DNA of 9,308 nucleotides from Phycisphaerales bacterium UBA5793 (lineage in GTDB: Bacteria; Planctomycetota; Phycisphaerae; Phycisphaerales; UBA5793). Every line of letters begins with the position of its first letter. The first letter of the stretch is position 1. Both the position numbers and the translations under genes were made by a program. Below the pieces are notes generated by a model. That model saw nothing but the letters and a program-made list of their open reading frames with translations. It made no database searches and was not told the origin of the DNA. This document shows positions 1 through 5,718 of the stretch, one piece after another. The stretch is from assembly GCA_002418285.1 (NCBI GenBank), contig DIDT01000031.1:1-9308 (forward strand), given 5' to 3'.

Positions 1-240
1 CGCGATGAGTTCGCACGCCTCCTGCAAGCCGAAGGCGTCGGCAGCGCCACACACTATCCCAGGGCCATCTCCGACCAACCCATCATCGCCGAACTGGTCC
101 CCGAGCGCGATCCGATGCCCGTTAGCGAGTTGCTCGCCACCCAGGCCCTCTGCCTGCCCGTCCACCACGACCTGACCGAAGCGCAGATCGACCGAATCAT
201 CGAAGCGGTCACCAAGGTCGCGGCAGCGATGGCCCGCTGA
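1..240 (+). CDS. DegT/DnrJ/EryC1/StrS-type aminotransferase, C-terminal end (cut by window start)
   Basis: Open from the first base to TGA at 238-240, giving 79 residues. The translation ends in the C-terminal lobe typical of PLP-dependent sugar-nucleotide aminotransferases: a GVGSATHYP stretch (family form G[IV]G..xHYP), then QALCLPVHHDLT (family form xxLPxHxxLT) and a final helix QIDRIIEAV. These enzymes transaminate keto-sugars attached to nucleotides for surface polysaccharide or glycan synthesis; the catalytic lysine and PLP site would lie upstream, outside the window. The family is supported further by the longer copy at 1451-1837, which adds the HVYHQYTIRV strand. The two copies share 72 of 79 residues. 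Whether this copy is a full-length gene cannot be seen. The family call is good; the exact substrate is unknown. Confidence 0.82.
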   Translation, partial: RDEFARLLQAEGVGSATHYPRAISDQPIIAELVPERDPMPVSELLATQALCLPVHHDLTEAQIDRIIEAVTKVAAAMAR

Positions 241-255
241 TCAAACCTGCCGTAG

Positions 256-272
256 GGTTCGCCATGCGGACC
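256..272. repeat. Palindromic element after the aminotransferase stop, copy 1
   Basis: GGTTCGC-CAT-GCGGACC forms a 7-base stem (one G-T pair) with a 3-base loop, 15 bases after the stop codon and preceded by CGTAGG. The second copy at 1846-1862 is perfectly paired. It resembles short REP-type intergenic palindromes; it could also act as a weak transcription terminator, though there is no T-run. Confidence 0.6.
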
Positions 273-347
273 ATGAACGGGCAACAACGGCAAGGCACAC
301 GTACTTATCCCTCGATCATCCCTCCGGCGGACCATGACCGGCGGCGA

Positions 348-1385
348 TTGCACGCAAGTATCACAAGGCGAGCATGCTTCGGCATCTTGCTGATGTTCAG
401 ATCTGGATGTACGCCGCGAGCTGGAATGCCTCCGGCTCGCATGGTGGAGTCGGGCGAGTTCGTTGGCCATATTCGAGCAGTGCACAGTCTTTGTCTATCA
501 CGCGACGGCAAGCGTCTGGTAACGGCGGGCTTCGATGGTCGCGCCATCCTATGGGATACCGCAACCGGCGAGAGGATCGAGCAGTTTCCTCCCGACTTGC
601 CCGCAGATCTCAATCAGTACCTTGACCAGTTTGGCGGGTACAGCCTGGTAGGGGCAGCTGCTTTCGCGCCTGATGAGTCTCAAATTGTCACGGGTTGCCT
701 GACGCCGGATAGAAAAGCGGGTATTGCTCAGTTGTGGGATATTCATTCGGGAAAGGAAGTACGCCGGTTCTTGTGCGATTCGCAGGGTGTATTCTCCGTG
801 TCGATTTCGCCTGACGGCAAGAGACTGCTTGCCGGCGGTGGAAGTGGACAGATTCGGTTATGGGATATCAGTTCTGGCAAAGAAGTGTGCCAGTTCGATG
901 GGATCGAGGGTGCAACAGTGGTCGCATTTGCGCCGGATGGATCGATGCTGGTCACCGAAGGGTCTGTTCGGACCGTTCTCTGGGATGCGCATTCTCTGAT
1001 GGAGATACGAGACCTGGAGAGGCCGGAGACAGATGTTGGCAGAGTCGTGTTTTCACCAGACGGGCAATTGCTCGCGGGCGGCTTCGCAGACGGTGTTTGT
1101 CGAGTCTGGAGTGTCAATACGGGCAAGTTAATTCATTCCCTCAATTGCCGGGGAGACGATGTCGTTGGAGTGGCGTGGTCGGCCAACGGCCGCCGAATTG
1201 CGACCGCCACATACGCAACGGCATCGATCAGAATCTGGGATGCGCAAACAGGCGGCGAGGAATTTCATGCAACAGACACAGAGGCGAAAGCACTGCACGA
1301 TATCGCGTTTTCGCGAGACGGACGATATGTAATAACCGCCGGGGCTGACGGAACTGCGCGAAAATGGTCGATTCCAGAGAAGTAG
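348..1385 (+). CDS. WD40-repeat protein, seven-bladed beta-propeller, possible lipoprotein
   Basis: Seven WD repeats fill the protein, with blade-ending tryptophans at residues 69, 130, 172, 212, 254, 297 and 340 (WD or WS) and recurrent F-S/A-x-DG-x-x-L strands, enough for one complete propeller. No catalytic domain is attached. WD40 propellers are protein-interaction platforms; the partner is unknown. The frame is open from ATG 264, but that codon lies in the palindrome shared with the second repeat copy. I chose TTG 348 because it puts two arginines, a hydrophobic ACFGILLMF run and SGC at residues 7-21, resembling a lipoprotein signal, although the arginine at -3 is atypical. ATG 393, 426 or 441 are alternatives, and none has a good Shine-Dalgarno. 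The gene is visibly richer in A/T at third positions than its neighbours and lies between two copies of the aminotransferase end, suggesting insertion or transfer. Confidence 0.8.
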   Translation: MHASITRRACFGILLMFRSGCTPRAGMPPARMVESGEFVGHIRAVHSLCLSRDGKRLVTAGFDGRAILWDTATGERIEQFPPDLPADLNQYLDQFGGYSLVGAAAFAPDESQIVTGCLTPDRKAGIAQLWDIHSGKEVRRFLCDSQGVFSVSISPDGKRLLAGGGSGQIRLWDISSGKEVCQFDGIEGATVVAFAPDGSMLVTEGSVRTVLWDAHSLMEIRDLERPETDVGRVVFSPDGQLLAGGFADGVCRVWSVNTGKLIHSLNCRGDDVVGVAWSANGRRIATATYATASIRIWDAQTGGEEFHATDTEAKALHDIAFSRDGRYVITAGADGTARKWSIPEK

Positions 1386-1450
1386 ACACCAACTAGCGCG
1401 ATCCGACAGAGATCATACGTACCGGGTACTTTTGCCTCCCGCCTGATCGT

Positions 1451-1837
1451 ACTGGCCGCTGCCAGGCCAACGCCGCGCGCCTCACGCAAGGCCTCGCCGA
1501 CTGCCCCGCCGTCATCACCCCCATTGCCACAGAAGGCGCCGGCCACGTCTACCACCAGTACACCATCCGCGTGCAAGTGGATCAACTCCGCTGCGAACGC
1601 GATGAGTTCGCACGCCTCCTGCAAGCCGAAGGCGTCGGCAGCGCGACCCACTACCCCAGGGCCATCTCCGATCAGCCCATCATGGCCGAGCTGGTGCCCG
1701 AGCGCGAGCCCATGCCCATCAGCGAACTGCTGGCCACCCAGGCCCTCTGCCTGCCCGTGCATCACGACTTGACGGACGAGCAGATCGACCGCATCGTTGA
1801 GGCGGTGACCAAAGTCGCGACGGCCATGGCCCGCTGA
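1451..1837 (+). pseudogene. 5'-truncated aminotransferase (DegT/DnrJ/EryC1/StrS type)
   Basis: In the frame ending at TGA 1835-1837 the translation reads from about CQANAARLTQGLAD through HVYHQYTIRV to the same C-terminus as the gene at 1-240. Recognisable family sequence begins near 1451-1460; upstream of it the frame is unrelated and no start codon with a plausible context is seen. The N-terminal two-thirds, including the PLP lysine, is absent, so the fragment cannot be an active enzyme. A GTG at 1571 would give an 88-residue C-terminal piece, but nothing suggests it is translated. No stop or frameshift occurs inside the remaining part, and its differences from copy 1 are mainly synonymous. 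Either the truncation is recent or the fragment was once part of a complete, selected paralogue. Confidence 0.78.
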
Positions 1838-1893
1838 TTCCGTAGGGTCCGCCGTGCGGACCGTGAATGTGCAACGACGCAGGAACCACGTAC
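1598..1893 (+). repeat. Copy 2 of duplicated aminotransferase 3' end plus downstream DNA
   Basis: Counterpart of 1-304. The first 47 bases are identical, then there are scattered third-position differences to the stop. After that come a matching CCGTAGGGT-palindrome block and a region ending in CACGTAC at 1893. This copy continues further upstream (to about 1451) than the window lets copy 1 be seen. Confidence 0.85.
1846..1862. repeat. Palindromic element after the truncated aminotransferase, copy 2
   Basis: GGTCCGC-CGT-GCGGACC, a perfect 7-base inverted repeat with a 3-base loop, 8 bases after the stop codon. Same placement and flank (CGTAGG) as the element at 256-272. Confidence 0.65.
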
Positions 1894-1958
1894 CCGAGCC
1901 GTTTTCTTCGCCGGTCAATTGCATCTGCGGTTCATCGCGCTTCGCATCTCGATCAGCA

Positions 1959-2219
1959 TCACTCGCTGAATCGCTCCAACATCCTTTCCGCACGATCCAG
2001 CGCCATTTGCTGGCGCGGCAAAAAGACGTTCTTCACCCAATCCGCGTGTGGCGGAAGTTCCTTGCCATTCCTCACTTTTTGGACGAACCTGGCCCGGAAA
2101 CCGCTCCACTGTGCGTGCTTGCCGGTCGCCAGATACTCGGTTGCCTTTTGGATCGCTTCCTCATGCGACTTGATGCGGTCAAGAATCCTTTTGCGTTGGT
2201 GCTCGATGCTCTGCTTCAT
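1959..2219 (-). CDS. Small charged helical protein of unknown function
   Basis: I do not recognise this family. From ATG 2219 it encodes 86 residues, strongly charged and apparently all helical. It runs from an N-terminal IEHQRKRILDRIKSHEEAI helix, through a central WSGFRARFVQKVRNGKELPP segment that looks conserved (aromatic and basic), to a C-terminal helix of the form ALDRAERMLERF. No signal peptide or membrane span. A TTG at 2229-2231 would add four residues (MPQH). I prefer the ATG, though neither has a clear Shine-Dalgarno. It follows the 2276-2647 gene by roughly 50 bases on the same strand, so the two may be co-transcribed. The plausible protein and the absence of a better frame on either strand support it as real. 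Confidence 0.62.
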   Translation of the reverse strand: MKQSIEHQRKRILDRIKSHEEAIQKATEYLATGKHAQWSGFRARFVQKVRNGKELPPHADWVKNVFLPRQQMALDRAERMLERFSE

Positions 2220-2275
2220 GTGTTGTGGCAAATCAGACTATGTGTGAGAGTACACGACTTCCACGTTTGTCAGAT

Positions 2276-2647
2276 TCATCCATTTGAAAAGCAATCGTCA
2301 TAACTCACGCCGTCCACAGCGCGCAGGAAGAGCAGGTCATCGCTCGGGGTCGTCTCCTGCGAACCTTCGAGCCTGCTTCTCAAAACCGCATCAACCTCCC
2401 ACTGAGCCAGTTCCCCTGAATCCTCTTCACGTGAACGAAAACGTGGAAACCCTGATGCGCGTACCATGAACTCTCTTCCCTTGCCGATATACAGCCGCGC
2501 CTTGCCCGCGGTCGTCATCGCCGAGATCGCGCGCCAGACGTCCGGGCGATCGTCCTTCACGTGCTCACACAGCCAGTCCACGTACAAATCCTCATGGAAC
2601 TTGTAGAGATACATCGCGATGAATGACTCGACCGACTCGTCCCACAT
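2276..2647 (-). CDS. Hypothetical protein, 123 residues
   Basis: Not recognised. The protein starts at ATG 2647, with GAAGAGG about 11 bases upstream. The N-terminal third is aromatic and helical (FIAMYLYKFHEDLYVDWLCEHV), followed by DDRPDVWRAISAM, a basic GKARLYIGKGREFMVRASG stretch and an acidic C-terminal third ending VSYDDCFSNG. No membrane span, signal peptide or catalytic motif could be identified. It lies 98 bases downstream of the M3 peptidase stop on the same strand and upstream of the small gene at 1959-2219. The local GC content is lower than in the peptidase gene, as in the rest of 1840-2480, so this pair may belong to an accessory patch. Real gene likely; function unknown. Confidence 0.62.
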   Translation of the reverse strand: MWDESVESFIAMYLYKFHEDLYVDWLCEHVKDDRPDVWRAISAMTTAGKARLYIGKGREFMVRASGFPRFRSREEDSGELAQWEVDAVLRSRLEGSQETTPSDDLLFLRAVDGVSYDDCFSNG

Positions 2648-2745
2648 GCCGCGCCGAGCCTCTTCGTTTCAGCGGACAAGAAAACGCAACCGGTATCCAC
2701 CACACTTCCACTTGCGCTGGAACGCTCGCGATTCCACCCCACCCA

Positions 2746-4467
2746 TCAAACCGGCAACACCTTCATCTCCGCCTCAATCTCGCGCATCAATCCGCCCATC
2801 TGGTCCGCGCCAAAGTCAAACGCGAGCCCCGCCGTCTCCCACAACTCCGGCAGCGGCCGCGTTCCGCCCAGCGCCAGCCCGGCCTGATACTTCGCCACGG
2901 TCTGCTTCGCATCGCGCCGGTAGTTCACCCACATCTGCAAGGCCCCGATCTGCGCGATGCCGTATTCGATATAGTAGAACGGCACGCCAAACAGGTGCAA
3001 CTGCCTCTGCCAGCCGCGCTCGGCATATGGCTCCAGCCCCGTCCAGTCGATCGCCGAACCGAAACGCCGATCCAGTTCGAGCCACTTGTCGCGGCGCTGC
3101 TCGCGCGTGTGCTTCGGATTGGTGTACACCCAGTGCTGGAACGCATCGATCGTCGCAATCCACGGAAGGATCGTCAGCGTCCGTTCAAACTGCTGCCGCC
3201 GCGCCCGGTTCGCCTCATCCTCGTCGTAGAACTCGCAGAGGAACGGCAGGGCGAGCAGTTCCATGCTCATCGACGCCACCTCGGCGAACTCCATCGGGTA
3301 GTGGCGATAGTTCAGCAGCGGCTCATCGGCGCTGAGAATCGAGTGGAACGCGTGCCCGCCTTCGTGCAAGAGCGTCACGAGATCCTTGTGCAGTCCGGCG
3401 GCATTCATGAAGATGAACGGCTGACGAATGCGATCGCGGTTGTACTGATACCCGCCCGGCGCTTTGCCCTTGCGCGAATCGAGATCGAGACACTCCGGCT
3501 TGCGCAGCGTGGCGAACATCTCGCCCAGATCCCGGTCCATGCGCTGAAAGATCTTCGTCGTGCCATCCACGAACGCATCGACCGTCTCAAACGGGCTCAG
3601 CGGCGCCCGGCCCTTCACATCGACCGCCATGTCCCACGGCCGAAGCTTGTCCAGCCCCATCCCTTCGCGCCGCTCCGCGTCGAGGCGCCGCATCAGCGGC
3701 ACGACGAGCCGCTCAACGGACTCATGAAAAGCAAAGCAGTCGGCGGGCGTGTAATCGAAACGGCGCAGGCGATCATGTTGATAGTCGCGAAAGTTCTCGT
3801 ACCCGGCGTTGAGAGCGAGTTGGTGCCGGTGCGCGATCATCTTGTCGAAGATGTCGTCAATCTTGTCCGCGTCCGCCAGCCGTCGATCGCCGATCGCCCG
3901 CCACGCCGCTTCACGCTGAGCGCGATCGGTCACCTCGAGATAGCGCCCCATCTGCGGCATCGTGCGCGTCTGCCCGTCGAACTCGCACGTCATGACGCCG
4001 CAGATCTCCTGGTACTGCTGGTCGAGTTTGGCCAGCTCAACTTCGATCGGGACGTTCTGCTCGCGGAACAACTCCACATCGCGCTTCGCATCGCGCACCA
4101 GTACCATGTACCGATTGCGATCCAGTTGCCCCACCGCGGGCGACGCAATCAAGCGCTTGTCCAACTCGAACGCAATGGGCTTGTACTTCGGCTCGATCTC
4201 TTCGACGAACTGGAGAAACGCCTTCTTCTTGGCTTCGCTCTCCGTGTCGCACGTCATGTCGATGTAGCGATTCGCCTGCGCCTCGCTGAGCGCCGACTCC
4301 AGTTCGCTGCGATCAAGCAGCCAGCGCTCCAGGTGATCAACGGTGTCCAGCGGTCGCTCCATCAGGTTTCGGGCCAGCGGCTCGATCTGCGACCAGTCCC
4401 CGCAGTCAATCTCGGCGGGAACGAACGAAGTATCGATGGCATGGAGGTTCGTTGACGTAGTGCTCAC
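2746..4467 (-). CDS. M3-family metallopeptidase (oligoendopeptidase F-like)
   Basis: A 573-residue zinc peptidase that would cleave short peptides, most likely in the cytoplasm since no signal peptide is present. The catalytic HExxH is HEGGH at residues 368-372. The third zinc ligand is probably E396 in MEFAEVASMSMELL, 24 residues on, the spacing of the M3 clan. A C-terminal block PFYYIEYGIAQIGALQMW (496-513) carries the conserved tyrosines that in this family contact substrate. The N-terminal 200 residues are helical, as in PepF-type enzymes, and the length matches the M3B group (about 560-600). Start: GTG 4467, preceded by AGGAG with a 9-base spacer; the next in-frame ATG would remove 35 residues. 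The gene is transcribed leftward and may continue into the two small genes beyond, although the 98-base gap makes this uncertain. All key residues are present, so it should be active. Confidence 0.93.
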   Translation of the reverse strand: MSTTSTNLHAIDTSFVPAEIDCGDWSQIEPLARNLMERPLDTVDHLERWLLDRSELESALSEAQANRYIDMTCDTESEAKKKAFLQFVEEIEPKYKPIAFELDKRLIASPAVGQLDRNRYMVLVRDAKRDVELFREQNVPIEVELAKLDQQYQEICGVMTCEFDGQTRTMPQMGRYLEVTDRAQREAAWRAIGDRRLADADKIDDIFDKMIAHRHQLALNAGYENFRDYQHDRLRRFDYTPADCFAFHESVERLVVPLMRRLDAERREGMGLDKLRPWDMAVDVKGRAPLSPFETVDAFVDGTTKIFQRMDRDLGEMFATLRKPECLDLDSRKGKAPGGYQYNRDRIRQPFIFMNAAGLHKDLVTLLHEGGHAFHSILSADEPLLNYRHYPMEFAEVASMSMELLALPFLCEFYDEDEANRARRQQFERTLTILPWIATIDAFQHWVYTNPKHTREQRRDKWLELDRRFGSAIDWTGLEPYAERGWQRQLHLFGVPFYYIEYGIAQIGALQMWVNYRRDAKQTVAKYQAGLALGGTRPLPELWETAGLAFDFGADQMGGLMREIEAEMKVLPV

Positions 4468-4476
4468 GGTTCCTGG

Positions 4477-4481
4477 CTCCT
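4477..4481 (-). promoter_or_regulatory. Ribosome binding site deciding the GTG start of the M3 peptidase
   Basis: Reads AGGAG on the minus strand (within GAGAGGAGCC), separated by 9 bases from GTG 4467. It supports the non-ATG start. Confidence 0.75.
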
Positions 4482-4709
4482 CTCAATGTGGGAACCAGAG
4501 CCTAGGCCCCTTCGCCAGGCGGGGAACAGGGGCGGCAACCCGAACTTGCCCGCGACCGCAGGTGTCTCAAAACCGCTGGATCGAGACAGGCCCGGCCCCA
4601 TCGGCGCGTCACAATGTAGATGGAACCGTTTCTCGTGAAACTCCCGGCCCACTGGCCCCAACAATGAGTTGGACGAAGGTGGCCCCGTCCCAACGAAGGA
4701 GTCCCCACC

Positions 4710-4955
4710 ATGAATGCCGACCCGCAACTCCAGCAGATTCTCGAGTTCTTCTCGAGCAACGAGGACATCGTGATCTTCGGCTTCATCAGCACCGTCGCCG
4801 TTGTCTGGGTTATCTTCGGCTCGATCGTCCGCATCATCGGCGGCGTGCAGCGCGAGCGCACCCGCCGCGAGATCGCCGCCTACATCGCCGAAGGTTCCAT
4901 GACGCCCGACCAGGGCGAACGCCTGCTCAAAGCCGGCGAAAAGAAAGACGCCTGA
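4710..4955 (+). CDS. Small single-span membrane protein with SHOCT-like tail
   Basis: 81 residues from an ATG preceded by AAGGAG (4696-4701) with an 8-base spacer, an excellent start. Residues 20-44 form one hydrophobic span (VIFGFISTVAVVWVIFGSIV core), followed by a basic cluster RERTRR (48-53) that should stay in the cytoplasm. Then comes a short amphipathic tail REIAAYIAEGSMTPDQGERLLKAG (53-76) resembling the SHOCT type of C-terminal oligomerisation motif (helix, G-x-[IM]-T-x-[ED], helix). Similar small membrane proteins are common in planctomycetes and have no assigned function. It is divergent from the M3 peptidase across a 242-base intergenic region in which I find no convincing promoter. 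It ends one base before the stop of the convergent gene at 4957. Confidence 0.82.
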   Translation: MNADPQLQQILEFFSSNEDIVIFGFISTVAVVWVIFGSIVRIIGGVQRERTRREIAAYIAEGSMTPDQGERLLKAGEKKDA

Positions 4956-4956
4956 G

Positions 4957-5547
4957 TCACATCAGCACATCCAACAGCCGCCCTGTCGGGTCGATGTGCG
5001 CCCGAACCACACCCGCAACAGTCACAACCGCAGGCGGACAACTGCCACTCGGCTCCGGCGGCACCCACCGATACGCATAAGCGACAGACTCATCAAACGC
5101 AGGGCGTTTCCTCGGCGCTCTCACTCCAACCACGCGGGACTCCACGTCGCGCACCCGTTGCTCCGCAGCCGTCAGATCGCGCTCGGTCCGTGCTAATTGT
5201 GCCTCGATGTCCGCGCAATGATTCGACTTCGACGACGGCCGGCCGCCGCAGTCATACGTTCGATTGACCTCGCGCGTCTCCAGCGGCGCACCGGGAGTAA
5301 AGCAATCACGCTCGATTCGATCGTTGAGGACCCGCCCCACGATGCGCTCGCGTCTCAGCGCGATGAGATCCGGCCCCAGCCGAATCGCCAGCCGCCTCGG
5401 AATCCGAAGAAACGGCCGAGGAACGCGCGGCCGAACCGCGCCGTACGGCGGGCGCGGGTGCAGCAGGCGATACAGATGCAGGCGCGCCAACGGCCGCAGG
5501 TGTGGCCGGAACAGTCCATGATGGAACGAAGGCGAAACGGTGTGCAT
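4957..5547 (-). CDS. Hypothetical protein with coiled-coil segment
   Basis: Not recognised. From ATG 5547 it encodes 196 residues. The first 75 are arginine-, proline- and leucine-rich. A short segment with three cysteines follows (RDCFTPG, YDCGGRP, NHCADIE), then a heptad-like helix ADIEAQLARTERDLTAAEQR and VRDVESRV that should form a coiled coil. The C-terminus is compact and conserved-looking, ending PPAVVTVAGVVRAHIDPTG and RLLDVLM. The frame is open further up to GTG 5634, which has AAGGA close by and would add 29 residues without altering the rest. The lower half (4957-5300) looks more certainly coding than the R/P-rich upper half. The ATG lies inside an 11-bp inverted repeat (5539-5567). 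The gene is divergent from queA and convergent with the 81-residue membrane protein gene. Confidence 0.55.
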   Translation of the reverse strand: MHTVSPSFHHGLFRPHLRPLARLHLYRLLHPRPPYGAVRPRVPRPFLRIPRRLAIRLGPDLIALRRERIVGRVLNDRIERDCFTPGAPLETREVNRTYDCGGRPSSKSNHCADIEAQLARTERDLTAAEQRVRDVESRVVGVRAPRKRPAFDESVAYAYRWVPPEPSGSCPPAVVTVAGVVRAHIDPTGRLLDVLM

Positions 5548-5567
5548 GCTCAATGGGCATGCACACC
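5539..5567. repeat. Perfect 11-bp inverted repeat between divergent genes
   Basis: GGTGTGCATGC and its exact reverse complement GCATGCACACC flank a 7-base loop (5550-5556). In the minus-strand transcript the second arm contains the ATG of the 4957-5547 gene, so the hairpin would bury the start codon. Alternatively, as DNA it is a symmetrical site typical of a dimeric repressor. No T-run follows in either direction, which argues against a terminator. Confidence 0.7.
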
Positions 5568-5718
5568 CCGCACCGCTCGCACCTGCAATCCTCGACGGGC
5601 GATAATCTCCCCCCTGCGCCGCCGCAGACCCCACCTATCCTTCTGCCGCCCGCCGCCGCTGCCAACGCTCTGCACTCAATGTTGCCGCCACGCAACATGG
5701 ACCGCGCCGGAATCCGAC

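Larger units (their letters stand above)
1..304 (+). repeat. Copy 1 of duplicated aminotransferase 3' end plus downstream DNA
   Basis: Aligns without gaps over the coding part with 1598-1837 (about 30 differences in 240 bases, 24 of them at third codon positions). The match continues for about 55 bases past the stop codon, through a palindrome, to a shared ACGTAC near 304 (1893 in copy 2). The true left end lies outside the window. After 304 the sequences diverge and the WD40 cargo begins. Confidence 0.85.

Noticed and set aside
1386..1450. GTACCGGGTAC followed by TTTT after the WD40 gene as a terminator
   Set aside because: The stem can be only 4 bases with a 3-base loop; not a credible intrinsic terminator. 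No insertion-site repeat could be fixed here either.
241..1450. The WD40 segment as a transposon or integron cassette
   Set aside because: No transposase or integrase, no terminal inverted repeats and no clear target-site duplication were seen; only the duplicated gene end supports mobility.
1265..1993. 242-residue minus-strand frame
   Set aside because: Lies antisense to the WD40 end and the truncated aminotransferase; its sequence follows from their codon bias.
2623..4455. 610-residue open frame on the plus strand
   Set aside because: It is the antisense of the M3 peptidase gene. The protein is arginine- and histidine-rich without domains, while the minus strand has an intact HEGGH peptidase with a good ribosome-binding site.
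4468..4496. GGTTCC ... GGAACC inverted repeat upstream of the M3 peptidase start
   Set aside because: Only 6 bases with an 17-base gap and spanning the ribosome-binding site; too weak to call an operator.
5306..5698. 130-residue minus-strand frame with A/P/S-rich segment
   Set aside because: Overlaps the 4957-5547 gene in another frame, has no recognisable domain and stops without covering the conserved-looking C-terminal part.
5197..5718. N-terminal extension of queA by 174 residues
   Set aside because: QueA homology starts at ATG 5719; the extension is low-complexity, R/P-rich and antisense to the 4957-5547 gene.
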